From Gammaproteobacteria bacterium (GTDB lineage Bacteria; Pseudomonadota; Gammaproteobacteria; Nevskiales; Nevskiaceae), in the NCBI GenBank assembly GCA_016182805.1, contig JACPFV010000025.1, positions 24,553 to 88,552 of the forward strand: a DNA stretch of 64,000 bases, in the 5' to 3' direction. Below the pieces are notes generated by a model. The model was not told the origin of the DNA and did not search any database. It was given only the letters and a program-made list of their open reading frames with translations. Positions 8,984-16,952 of the stretch are shown here, piece by piece. The translations under genes and the position numbers were made by a program. Each line of letters opens with the position of its first letter. Positions within the stretch are counted from its first letter, which is position 1.

Positions 8984-10096
8984 CTAGCGCGCGCTGGCCA
9001 CGGCCTGCGGCGCGCCGCCCACGTCCACGCGCGGCACCGCCGACATGCCCGGCACCAGCCGGTGCGCGTCGTCCGGCGGCGCGTCGAACACCAGCTTCAC
9101 CGGCACGCGCTGCACCACCTTGACGAAGTTGCCGGTCGCGTTCTCCGGCGGCAGCAGGCTGAACACGGAGCCGGTGCCGGACTGGAAGCTGTCCACGTGG
9201 CCGGCGAAGACGACGCCCGGATAGGCGTCCACGCGGATGCCGACCGGCTGGCCCGGCTTGATCCGGCCGAGCTGGGTTTCCTTGAAGTTGGCCACGACCC
9301 AGGGGCGGTCGCCGACGATCGCCAGCAGCGCGGCGCCGACCTGCACCTGCGTGCCGGCCTGCACATTCTTCTTCGTGACCTTGCCGTCGCGCGGCGCGAC
9401 GATGCGCGTGTACGACAGGTTGAGCCGCGCCTGCTCCAGCGCCGCCCGCGCCTGCGCCACCTCGGCCGCGCGGCTGGCGACGACGGTCTCCTTCAGCGCG
9501 ACCTGGCGCGGCGCGGTCTGCGCGTCGCGCAGACGGCTCTGTGCCTCGTCCACGCGCGCCTCCAGCGAGCGGGCGCTGGCCTCGGCCTGGTCCAGCAGCT
9601 GGCGCGAGATCTCGTCCTTCCGGTACAGCGCCGCATAGCGCACGGCGTCGGCGCCGGCGCGCGCGGCCTCGGCCTGCGCGGAGCGCAGCGCGGCCTCCGC
9701 CTGCGCGACGCCGGCCGCCGCGCGCTCGCGCGTCAGCGCCAGGTCGGCGCGCGCCGCGTCCAGCGCCGCCTGCGCGGCGTCGAGGTTGGCCTGCGCCTGG
9801 TCCAGGCGCGCCTGGTAATCCGCCGGGTCCAGCTCCAGCAGCACGTCGCCGGCCCGGACCGCCTGGTTGTCGGCGACGTGCACCGCGACCACCGTGCCGG
9901 GGATCTTGGGGCCGATCGCCACGATGTCGGCCTGGATGAACGCGTCGTCCGTGGTTTCGACATTGCGTCCCTGCCACCAGACGCCGAGTCCCGCCGCAGC
10001 CGCCAGCACGGCGATCCCGCCGAGCGCCAGACGGCGGCCTCTGCCGCCGCCCTTCTCCACCGGGATTTCCATGGTCGGCTTCTCCTGTGCACTCAT
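8984..10096 (-). CDS. emrA: EmrA-type membrane fusion protein (HlyD family)
   Basis: A 370-residue periplasmic adaptor. One N-terminal membrane anchor (about residues 20-43) is followed by TDDAFIQADIVAIGPKIPG, the family's beta-barrel/lipoyl entry. A long Ala/Arg/Glu-rich coiled-coil hairpin runs over roughly residues 100-210, and the second lipoyl half reads TRIVAPRDGKVTKKNVQAG. It bridges EmrB in the inner membrane to the TolC-like channel. Its ATG overlaps the stop of the tolC-like gene (ATGA), and emrB begins 6 bases after its end, so all three are translationally linked. Function is inferred from family and operon; the drug specificity is unknown. Confidence 0.92.
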   Translation of the reverse strand: MSAQEKPTMEIPVEKGGGRGRRLALGGIAVLAAAAGLGVWWQGRNVETTDDAFIQADIVAIGPKIPGTVVAVHVADNQAVRAGDVLLELDPADYQARLDQAQANLDAAQAALDAARADLALTRERAAAGVAQAEAALRSAQAEAARAGADAVRYAALYRKDEISRQLLDQAEASARSLEARVDEAQSRLRDAQTAPRQVALKETVVASRAAEVAQARAALEQARLNLSYTRIVAPRDGKVTKKNVQAGTQVQVGAALLAIVGDRPWVVANFKETQLGRIKPGQPVGIRVDAYPGVVFAGHVDSFQSGTGSVFSLLPPENATGNFVKVVQRVPVKLVFDAPPDDAHRLVPGMSAVPRVDVGGAPQAVASAR

Positions 10097-11451
10097 TTCG
10101 ATGCTCCACCGCTTGCCGCCGGTTCCGGCGCCGCCGCGGGCGCCGCCAGCCGGAACTCGCGCACCGCGCCCTGTGCGGCCGCCAGATCGGCGCGGGCGAC
10201 ATGGAGCGCGGCGAGCGCGTCCACGTAGCCCGCGCGGGCGCGCGCCAGGGACGCCTGCGCCTCCACGACTTCCACGTTGCCGGTCACGCCCTGCGCGAAG
10301 CGGTCGCGCGCCAGCTCCAGTTCGCGCTCGGCCAGCTCGCGCGTGGCCTGCGCCGCGCGCACCTGCTCGGCCGAGCTGCCGGCCTGGACCAGCGCCAGCC
10401 GCACGTCCTGCTCGACCTGCGCCAGCGCGTCGTCGCGCCGCACGCGCACCTCGTCGAGCCGCGCCTGCGCCGCGGCCTCGCCCGCCTCGATCGCGCCGCC
10501 GCTGAGGATCGGCAGCGACAGCCGCGCGCCGAGCAGGTAGGTGTATTCGTCGTTGCGCGCCGGCGAGTTCGCGCTTTCGCCGTAGTCGGCGAATAGGGCC
10601 ACGGTCGGCCAGCGCCGCGCCCGCGCGGCCCGCGCCTCCAGCTCGGCCTGGCGCAGGCGTGCGGCCAGCGCGGCCAGCTCCGGGCGCCGCTCGCGCGCGC
10701 GGCGCAGGGCCGCATCGGCGTCGGGCAGGACTTCCTCGTCGAAGCGCAGGTCGTCGGCCAGGTCCAGTTCGCGGTCCAGCGGCAGCTCGGCCGCCCGGCG
10801 CAGGTCGATCAGCGCCGCGCTCAACGTCGCCTGAGCCCGTGCGAGCGCGAAGCGGTCCTGCGCCAGTGCGGTCCGCGCGCGCGCCACATCCACGCCGGAC
10901 GCGACGCCGGCCTTGTGCCGGTCTTCGGCCAGTCCGTACAGCTCTTCCGCGACGCGCAGGTCGGTCTCCGCCGCGACGAGCGCCTGGCGGTCGCGCAGCA
11001 CCGCGATGTAGGCCAGCGCCGCGCGCGCAGCCGCCTGCTCGCGCGCCGCCGCGGCCTGCGCCTGCGCGTACTCGGGGCCGAGCGCGGCGCCGCGCGCGGC
11101 CAGGATCGCGCTGTAGTCGAACACCGTCTGCGACAGGCGCAGGCGCGCGTCGAAGGTGTCGAACGGCCCGACCCGCGTGGGCGCGCCCGGAAACTCGATG
11201 CCCTGCGCCTTGAGGTTGGTCGTGCGGCGGGTCTGGGAGACGTCGGCCGAGAGCTGCGGCCGCAGGGCGGCGCGCACCGCGTCTTCGTTCGCCGCGGCCT
11301 GCGCGACGCCCTGGCCGGCCAGGCGCACGGCGGCACCGGCCGCCTGCGCGCGCTGCATCGCCTGCTCCAGCGTCAGGCGCAGCGGCTCCTCGGCATGGGC
11401 CGCAGCCGCCGGAAGCGCGACCGCGAAGGCAAGCGCGGCGCGGCGCATCAT
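10093..11451 (-). CDS. TolC-family outer membrane efflux protein
   Basis: A 452-residue outer-membrane factor with two similar halves of alternating Ala-rich alpha-helical hairpins and short strands, as in TolC/OprM proteins. The start was set at ATG 11451, which overlaps the marR stop (ATGATG) and begins a clear signal peptide MMRRAALAFAVALPAAAAHA. The longer open frame up to 11862 lies antisense-free but inside marR and is not protein-like. Motifs include LSQTVFDYS (strand entering the barrel in repeat 1) and LSLPILSGGAIEAG (repeat 2). It completes the tripartite pump with EmrA and EmrB encoded immediately downstream. Its lipobox is absent, so it is not an OprM-type lipoprotein. Confidence 0.9.
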   Translation of the reverse strand: MMRRAALAFAVALPAAAAHAEEPLRLTLEQAMQRAQAAGAAVRLAGQGVAQAAANEDAVRAALRPQLSADVSQTRRTTNLKAQGIEFPGAPTRVGPFDTFDARLRLSQTVFDYSAILAARGAALGPEYAQAQAAAAREQAAARAALAYIAVLRDRQALVAAETDLRVAEELYGLAEDRHKAGVASGVDVARARTALAQDRFALARAQATLSAALIDLRRAAELPLDRELDLADDLRFDEEVLPDADAALRRARERRPELAALAARLRQAELEARAARARRWPTVALFADYGESANSPARNDEYTYLLGARLSLPILSGGAIEAGEAAAQARLDEVRVRRDDALAQVEQDVRLALVQAGSSAEQVRAAQATRELAERELELARDRFAQGVTGNVEVVEAQASLARARAGYVDALAALHVARADLAAAQGAVREFRLAAPAAAPEPAASGGASK

Positions 11452-11963
11452 CGGGCCTCCGGCGCGACCAGGCGCATCAGCAGCCGGCGCAGCGTGTCCT
11501 GCTCCTGTGCCGTCAGCGGCGCCAGGAACGCGCGCTCGGCATCGAGCGCCGCCGGGCCGAGCCTTTCGATCCAGCGGGTACCCTTGGCGGTGACGTTGAG
11601 GGCGTTGGCGCGGCGGTCGCGCGGGTCGGCCGCGCGCCGCACGAACCCGGCCGCCTCCAGCTCGTCCACCATCTTCATCACGGTGGTGCGGTCCAGCCGC
11701 ATCGCGTCCGCGACCTCGGTCTGGCGCATGGCGCCGCGGCGGGACAGCAGGACCAGGATGCCGAAGTGACGGATCGACAGGCCGTCCTCCCCGGTCAGCC
11801 GGTTCAGGCGCGCGGCCAGCTCCTGCTTGGCCTTGGCCAGCACGAAGCCCAGGTGCTGGCACAGCTCCGGGGGCAAGGGCTGGCGCGGCACCGAGGGGTC
11901 CAGGGCCAGGGCATCGTCGCAGTCGAGGCCGCGCCGGCCGGCGAAACGTTTATCAGTTGCCAT
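11448..11963 (-). CDS. MarR-family transcriptional regulator of the efflux operon
   Basis: A 171-residue winged-helix regulator of the MarR/EmrR group. The DNA-binding region spans about residues 55-125 (segments MRQTEVADAMRLDRTTVMKM and ADPRDRRANALNVTAKG, the wing). It heads marR-tolC-emrA-emrB, overlaps tolC by ATGA, and most likely represses its own operon. A GTG at 11978 is in frame, but it lies inside the operator. I chose ATG 11963, which immediately follows a perfect inverted repeat and sits about 7 bases from a -10 box, implying a leaderless or nearly leaderless mRNA. Ligands (typically phenolic or lipophilic drugs) are not predictable from sequence. Confidence 0.9.
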   Translation of the reverse strand: MATDKRFAGRRGLDCDDALALDPSVPRQPLPPELCQHLGFVLAKAKQELAARLNRLTGEDGLSIRHFGILVLLSRRGAMRQTEVADAMRLDRTTVMKMVDELEAAGFVRRAADPRDRRANALNVTAKGTRWIERLGPAALDAERAFLAPLTAQEQDTLRRLLMRLVAPEAR

Positions 11964-11986
11964 GATAATCAGTATCACTGATTATC
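11964..11986. promoter_or_regulatory. MarR operator: perfect 10-bp inverted repeat
   Basis: GATAATCAGT-ATC-ACTGATTATC, a 23-bp palindrome with a 3-bp spacer ending directly before the marR ATG. It overlaps the predicted -10 box and spacer, where a bound repressor would block RNA polymerase. A further half-site-like TTATCAGT lies at 11950-11957 inside the first marR codons. The AT-rich word stands out sharply in a GC-rich region. Confidence 0.85.
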
Positions 11987-12000
11987 CGCCATGCTGTCAA
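11971..12000 (-). promoter_or_regulatory. marR-emr operon promoter
   Basis: On the minus strand a consensus -35 TTGACA (11995-12000) is separated by 18 bp from GATACT (11971-11976), a 4/6 match to the -10 consensus. The expected start site falls at or within a base or two of the marR ATG at 11963. Confidence 0.7.
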
Positions 12001-12053
12001 TCTCGCCGCGGAACGTGGGACTGCCGGAGACCCGCGCGGGCGGGCGCGCCGCT

Positions 12054-13511
12054 TCAGCGGCGGATTTCGGCCGAGCGCAGCACCATCATCTTGCGCACCT
12101 GCATGTCGCGCAGGGTGTGCGGGATGCCGCCGACGCCGTGGCCGGAGGCGCGCAGGCCGGCGAAGGGCATCCAGTCCACCCGGAACGCGGTGTGGTCGTT
12201 GACCATCACCGCGGAGGCGTCCAGGCGCCGGTAGCAGCGCAGAGCGGTGTCGATCGAGCGCGTGAACGCCGCCGCCTGGAACGCGACCGGCAGGCTGTTG
12301 GCCTGGGCGATGGCGCGGTCCATATCGTCGTACGTGTAAACGCAGACCACCGGGCCGAAGATTTCCTGGGTGGAGACCTCCGCGTCCGCCGGCGGGTCGA
12401 GCAGCACGGTCGGGGCGAAGCAGGTGTCGGACAGGCGCCTGCCGCCGCAGACGAGCTTGCCGCCGCCGGCCACCGCGCGGCCGATCCAGTCCTCCAGGCG
12501 CCGCACCTCGGCCGGGTCGATCATCGGCCCCACCTCGGTGTCGGCCAGGGTCGGCTCGCCGACGCGCAGCCTGCCGGCGGCGGCCGCGATCTGGCCGGCC
12601 AGCTCGGCGGCGATCGCGCGATCGGCAAAGATGCGCTGTACCGAAACGCACACCTGCCCGGCGTGATAGAAGCCGCCCTTGGTCAGCAGCGGCACCGCCT
12701 GCGCCAGGTCGGCGTCGGCCGCGACGATCACCGGCGCGGCGCCGCCGTGCTCCAGGGCGCAGCGCGCGCCCGGCGCCAGCTTGCCGCGCAGCTCCCAGCC
12801 GACCTTGGCGCTGCCGATGAAGCTGAGGAACGCGACGCGCGCGTCGGTCGCCATGCGCGTCGCCAGCTCGTTGCCTTGCGGGATCACCGGCAGGCACCAC
12901 TCGGGCGGCAGGCCGGCCTCGCGCAGGATTTCCACGAAGCGCAGGCAGGACAGCGGCGTGGCCTTGGCCGGCTTGACCAGCACCGGGCAGCCGGCGGCGA
13001 CCGCCGGGCCGACCTGGTGGGCGATCAGGTTCAAGGGATGATTGAACGCGCTGACCGCGACGACCACGCCGATCGGCTCGGTCTGGGTGAACGCCATGCG
13101 ATTGGCGGACGAGGCCGTCACCGCCATCGGGATCACCTCGCCGGCGTCGGTGCGCAGCGTTTCCACGCAAATCTTCAGGGAATCCATCGCGCGCGCGACT
13201 TCCACACGCGAATCCAGCAGCGGCTTGCCGCCCTCGCGCGCCGCTTCCAGCGCCAGCCATTCGGCGCGCTCCTTCATCAGCGCGGCGGCTTTTTCCAGGA
13301 TCTCGATGCGCCGCGCCGCCGGCAGCCAGGCGTCGCGGTCGCGGAACAGGCGGTAGGCGGTCGCCAGCGCGTGCTCGACGGCGGCCTCGTCCGCGGTCGC
13401 GGCCGAGCCGATCGGCCGGCGGTCGTAGGGGGCGTGGACCGTGACGGGATCGGAGCGCGACACGGCGCCCGGGATCAGGAGCCCATAACGATGCTGCGTC
13501 GCGTCGCTCAT
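12054..13511 (-). CDS. NAD(P)-dependent aldehyde dehydrogenase
   Basis: A 485-residue ALDH-superfamily enzyme oxidising an aldehyde to an acid. The Rossmann segment has SFIGSAKVG. The general-base glutamate lies in CALEHGGAAPVIV and the catalytic cysteine in HAGQVCVSVQRIF. The EHGG (rather than ELGG) and GQVCVSVQR contexts resemble the phosphonoacetaldehyde/lactaldehyde-type subgroup, but the substrate is inferred only loosely. The start at 13511 was chosen because the AGGCGG ribosome-binding site is well placed and protein similarity begins there; the longer open frame to 14195 runs antisense into metG. It is on the same strand as marR, separated from it by 67 bp carrying the marR promoter, so it is probably an independent unit. 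Confidence 0.9.
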   Translation of the reverse strand: MSDATQHRYGLLIPGAVSRSDPVTVHAPYDRRPIGSAATADEAAVEHALATAYRLFRDRDAWLPAARRIEILEKAAALMKERAEWLALEAAREGGKPLLDSRVEVARAMDSLKICVETLRTDAGEVIPMAVTASSANRMAFTQTEPIGVVVAVSAFNHPLNLIAHQVGPAVAAGCPVLVKPAKATPLSCLRFVEILREAGLPPEWCLPVIPQGNELATRMATDARVAFLSFIGSAKVGWELRGKLAPGARCALEHGGAAPVIVAADADLAQAVPLLTKGGFYHAGQVCVSVQRIFADRAIAAELAGQIAAAAGRLRVGEPTLADTEVGPMIDPAEVRRLEDWIGRAVAGGGKLVCGGRRLSDTCFAPTVLLDPPADAEVSTQEIFGPVVCVYTYDDMDRAIAQANSLPVAFQAAAFTRSIDTALRCYRRLDASAVMVNDHTAFRVDWMPFAGLRASGHGVGGIPHTLRDMQVRKMMVLRSAEIRR

Positions 13512-13601
13512 TTCCGCCTCGTTCTTTTTTAGGACAGGCCGCGGCCGCACTCTATCCGCCGGTTTGCGCGGGCGCCAACCCGCCACGGCAAGTACGGATG
13601 G

Positions 13602-13607
13602 CATAAT
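13602..13607 (+). promoter_or_regulatory. Probable metG -10 box (CATAAT)
   Basis: CATAATTCGCGG, 28 bases before the metG ATG, matches the -10-plus-discriminator pattern TANAATTCGCG seen before other genes in the window. The -35 region is poor. Confidence 0.45.
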
Positions 13608-13634
13608 TCGCGGCCTTTCTCCGAAAGTCGCGTC

Positions 13635-15761
13635 ATGTCCCGCACGATCTTCGTCACCAACGCCCTGCCCTACGCGAACGGGCCCATCCACCTGGGCCAT
13701 CTGGTCGGCTACATCCAGGCCGACATCTGGGTGCGCTTCCAGCGCATGCAGGGGCATACGGTGCACTACGTCTGCGCCGACGACGCGCACGGCACGCCGA
13801 TCATGCTCGCCGCCGAGAAGGTCGGCGTCGCGCCGGAGAAGTTCATCGCCAGCATCCAGGACGAGCACGAGCGCGACTTCAAGGGCTTCTTCGTCGAGTT
13901 CGACAACTACCACACCACGCACTCGGCCGAGAACAAGGAGCTGGCGGAGCTGTTCTACGCGCGCCTGAAGCAGGGCGGCCATGTCGCGACGCGGCAGATC
14001 GAGCAGTACTACGATCCGGTCAAGCGGATGTTCCTGCCGGACCGCTACATCAAGGGCGAGTGCCCCAAGTGCGGCGCCGCCGACCAGTACGGCGATTCCT
14101 GCGAGAACTGCGCCTCCACCTACGCGCCGACCGACCTGAAGAACCCGCGCTCGGTGGTCTCGGGCGCGACGCCGGTGCTCAAGCCCTCGGAGCACTACTT
14201 CTTCCGCCTATCCAATTTCGCCGACGTCTTGCAGCAGTGGCTGGGCGAGGCGCAGTTGCACAGCTCGGTGCGCAACAAGCTCAGGGAATGGCTGGACGCG
14301 GGCCTGAAAGACTGGGACATTTCGCGCGACGCGCCGTACTTCGGCTTCGAGATCCCGGACGCGCCCGGCAAGTACTTCTACGTCTGGCTGGACGCGCCGA
14401 TCGGCTACTTCGCCAGCCTGCTCGACTACTGCAAGAGCAGCGACCTGGACTTCGAGGCGATCCTGGCGCAGTCCGAGATGTGGCATTTCATCGGCAAGGA
14501 CATCGTCAACTTCCACGGCCTGTTCTGGCCGGCGATGCTGCACGGCGCCGGCTACCGCACGCCGGCGGCGCTGTCCGTGAACGGCTATCTCACGGTCAAC
14601 GGCGCCAAGATGTCGAAGTCGCGCGGCACCTTCATCCGCGCCGAGACCTATCTCAAGCACCTGAACCCGGAATACCTGCGTTACTACTACGCGGCCAAGC
14701 TGGCGGACGGCCCCGAAGACCTGGACCTGAACCTGGACGACTTCGTCGCGCGCATCAATTCCGATCTGGTCGGCAAATACGTGAACATCGCCAGCCGCTG
14801 CGCCGGGTTCATCGAGAAGCAGTTCGATGGCAAGCTCGCCGGCCGGCTGCACGACGAGGCGATCCACCGGCGCTTCGTCGCCGCCGCCGCGGACATCGGC
14901 GCCAGCTACGGCCGCCGCGATTACGCCGCGGCGCTGCGCGCCGTGATGGCGCTGGCCGACGAGGCCAACGTCGCGATCCAGGCGCTGGCGCCCTGGGCCA
15001 TGGCCAAGGACCCGGCCAGGCGCGAGCAACTGCACCTGGTCTGCACCACTTTCCTGAACCTGTTCCGGCTGCTGACCGTGTACCTGAAGCCGGTGCTGCC
15101 GCGGCTGGCGCAGCAGGCCGAGCAGTTTCTCAACCTGCCGGCGCAGGGCTGGAGCAGCGTGCACAAGCCGCTGCTGGACCACGCCATCCGCCCGTACCAG
15201 CCGCTGCTCACGCGCGCCGATCCGGCGGCGGTGAAGGCGATGGTGGCGGAGTCGACGGAGGACATGAAGGCGGCGGTACCGGCCGCTATCGCGGCCGCCC
15301 CCTCTCCCCACAAATCCGCCGGGAGCGGATTTGGACGCGCCGAAGGCGACCCCGTAGGGGCCGGCGCCAGGGACGGCGCCGGTAAACCCTCTCCCACGAG
15401 GGGAGAGGGAGAAAAAGCAGCAGCGGCCGCTGGCGAAATCGGCATCGACGACTTTGGCAAAGTCGAGCTGCGCATCGCGCGCATCGAAAACGCCGAGCAC
15501 GTCGAAGGCGCGGACAAGCTGGTCAAGCTGACGCTGGACCTGGGCGCGCTGGGCAGGCGGCAGGTGTTCGCCGGCATCAAGTCGGCGTATGCGCCGGAGT
15601 CGCTGGTCGGCCGCCTGACCGTGGTGGTCGCCAACCTGGCGCCGCGCAAGATGCGCTTCGGCGTTTCGGAAGGCATGGTGCTGGCGGCCAGCCACGGCGA
15701 CGGCAAGCCGTTCCTGCTGGCGCCCGACTCCGGGGCGGAGCCGGGAATGCGCGTCAAATAA
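13635..15761 (+). CDS. metG: Methionyl-tRNA synthetase
   Basis: A 708-residue class I synthetase charging tRNA-Met. The HIGH-type motif is [11 protein letters not shown] near residue 13. A CPKC...CENC zinc knuckle lies near residues 141-160. KMSKS is exact at residues 325-329. Residues about 595-708 form the C-terminal tRNA-binding, dimer-forming OB domain ([19 protein letters not shown] onward). The linker between the anticodon-binding domain and the OB domain contains a palindromic DNA repeat translated in frame (15299-15410). It stands upstream of the rsx operon, a common gammaproteobacterial arrangement. Here apbC, often the neighbour of metG, is separated from it by the efflux operon and ALDH gene. 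Confidence 0.97.
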   Translation: MSRTIFVTNALPYANGPIHLGHLVGYIQADIWVRFQRMQGHTVHYVCADDAHGTPIMLAAEKVGVAPEKFIASIQDEHERDFKGFFVEFDNYHTTHSAENKELAELFYARLKQGGHVATRQIEQYYDPVKRMFLPDRYIKGECPKCGAADQYGDSCENCASTYAPTDLKNPRSVVSGATPVLKPSEHYFFRLSNFADVLQQWLGEAQLHSSVRNKLREWLDAGLKDWDISRDAPYFGFEIPDAPGKYFYVWLDAPIGYFASLLDYCKSSDLDFEAILAQSEMWHFIGKDIVNFHGLFWPAMLHGAGYRTPAALSVNGYLTVNGAKMSKSRGTFIRAETYLKHLNPEYLRYYYAAKLADGPEDLDLNLDDFVARINSDLVGKYVNIASRCAGFIEKQFDGKLAGRLHDEAIHRRFVAAAADIGASYGRRDYAAALRAVMALADEANVAIQALAPWAMAKDPARREQLHLVCTTFLNLFRLLTVYLKPVLPRLAQQAEQFLNLPAQGWSSVHKPLLDHAIRPYQPLLTRADPAAVKAMVAESTEDMKAAVPAAIAAAPSPHKSAGSGFGRAEGDPVGAGARDGAGKPSPTRGEGEKAAAAAGEIGIDDFGKVELRIARIENAEHVEGADKLVKLTLDLGALGRRQVFAGIKSAYAPESLVGRLTVVVANLAPRKMRFGVSEGMVLAASHGDGKPFLLAPDSGAEPGMRVK
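15299..15410 (+). repeat. Palindromic repeat element translated in frame within metG
   Basis: About 112 bases bounded by CCCTCTCCCC (15300-15309) and GGGGAGAGGG (15400-15409), which are inverted copies. Inside are further hairpins: AATCCGC/GCGGATT, CCCCGTAGGGG, CCGGCGCC/GGCGCCGG, and CCCTCTCCC (15387-15395) with GGGAGAGGG. The translation PSPTRGEGE is the hallmark of this repeat type when read in this frame. The core matches the repeat at the end of rsxC. Confidence 0.75.
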
Positions 15762-15826
15762 CTCCCCCGAACGGACGAGCGCGCGACATTGCATACGCCG
15801 ATATCGCACCGCATCATTCCCGCGCA

Positions 15827-16402
15827 ATGAGCGACTACCTGCTGATCCTGGTCGGCGCCGTCCTGGTGCACAACTTCGTGCTGGTCCAGTTCCTGGGGCT
15901 GTGCCCGTTCATGGGCACGTCGAAGAAGGTGCAGACCTCGGTCGGCCTGGCGCTGGCCACGACCTTCGTGCTGACGCTGTCCTCGGCCTTCACCTACGTC
16001 ATCAACGAGTGGCTGCTGGCGCCGGCGGGACTCGAATATCTGCGGACGATCGCCTTCATCCTCGCCATCGCCGGCGTGGTGCAGTTCGTCGAGATGGCGA
16101 TCCAGAAGACCAGCCCGGTCCTCTACCAGGTGCTGGGCCTGTACCTGCCGCTCATCACGACCAACTGCATCGTGCTCGCGGTCGCGCTGCTCAACGTGCG
16201 CGAGCCGCAGGGCTTCCTGGGCGCGACGCTCAACGGCTTCGGCGCCGGGCTCGGCTTCTCGCTGGTGCTGCTGCTGTTCGCCGGCATCCGCGAGCGGCTG
16301 GCGGTGGCGGACATCCCGGCGCCGTTCAAGGGCGCACCGATCGCTCTGATTACGGCCGGCATCATGTCGCTGGCCTTCATGGGCTTCGCGGGCCTCGACT
16401 GA
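15827..16402 (+). CDS. rsxA: Electron transport complex subunit RsxA (RnfA)
   Basis: A 191-residue inner-membrane protein with about six membrane helices, homologous to RnfA and NqrE. It carries one of the conserved membrane cysteines in the [12 protein letters not shown] segment near residue 25. That cysteine, with its RsxE counterpart, coordinates a membrane-embedded cluster in recent Rnf/Nqr structures (family knowledge). It is the first gene of rsxABCDGE and begins 65 bases after metG. No good Shine-Dalgarno precedes the ATG. A weak TTGCAT-17 bp-CATCAT pair at 15789-15817 may be a promoter. The complex couples electron transfer between ferredoxin and NAD(H) to ion pumping, or keeps SoxR reduced. 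Confidence 0.95.
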   Translation: MSDYLLILVGAVLVHNFVLVQFLGLCPFMGTSKKVQTSVGLALATTFVLTLSSAFTYVINEWLLAPAGLEYLRTIAFILAIAGVVQFVEMAIQKTSPVLYQVLGLYLPLITTNCIVLAVALLNVREPQGFLGATLNGFGAGLGFSLVLLLFAGIRERLAVADIPAPFKGAPIALITAGIMSLAFMGFAGLD

Positions 16403-16406
16403 CCCG

Positions 16407-16952
16407 ATGATCGCCGCCGTCGCCATCCTCGGCCTGCTGGCCGCCGTATTCGGGGTCGTGCTCGGCTGGTCGGCGGTACGCTTCAAGGTGGAAGGCGATC
16501 CGCTGGTCGAGAAGATCGACAAGATCCTGCCGCAGCCGCAGTGCGGCCAGTGCGGCTTCCCCGGCTGCAAGCCGTACGCCACCGCCATCGCCAAGGGCGA
16601 GGCCGACATCAACCAGTGCCCGCCCGGCGGCGAGGAAGGCATCCAGAAGCTGGCCGAGCTGCTCGGCCGCGACCCCAAGCCGCTCAACCCGGACAACGGC
16701 GTCGCCAAGGCCGTGCCGACGGTGGCGGCGATCGACGAGAACGTCTGCATCGGCTGCACGCTGTGCATCCAGGCCTGCCCGGTGGACGCCATCGTCGGCG
16801 CCAACAAGCTGATGCACACCGTGATCGCCGACGAGTGCACCGGCTGCGAGCTGTGCGTCCCGCCCTGCCCGGTGGACTGCATCTCCATGGAACCGGTCAA
16901 GGACACGCTCAAGACCTGGAAGTGGCCGGAACCGGCGCGAGCCGCGGCATGA
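16407..16952 (+). CDS. rsxB: Electron transport complex subunit RsxB (RnfB)
   Basis: A 181-residue iron-sulfur subunit. One N-terminal membrane anchor (about residues 1-25) is followed by the [13 protein letters not shown]...CPPGG four-cysteine domain, then two ferredoxin-type 4Fe-4S motifs, [12 protein letters not shown] and [12 protein letters not shown]. It is the ferredoxin-accepting part of the Rnf/Rsx complex facing the cytoplasm. It starts 4 bases after rsxA ends and overlaps rsxC by ATGA. All expected cysteines are present, so the subunit looks functional. It is a likely client for the ApbC carrier encoded in this window (inference). Confidence 0.95.
   Translation: MIAAVAILGLLAAVFGVVLGWSAVRFKVEGDPLVEKIDKILPQPQCGQCGFPGCKPYATAIAKGEADINQCPPGGEEGIQKLAELLGRDPKPLNPDNGVAKAVPTVAAIDENVCIGCTLCIQACPVDAIVGANKLMHTVIADECTGCELCVPPCPVDCISMEPVKDTLKTWKWPEPARAAA

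Noticed and set aside
6284..10228. 1314-codon plus-strand frame across apbC, emrB and emrA
   Set aside because: It is antisense to three clearly recognised genes; the translation is Arg/His/Ala/Gln-rich without protein-like features.
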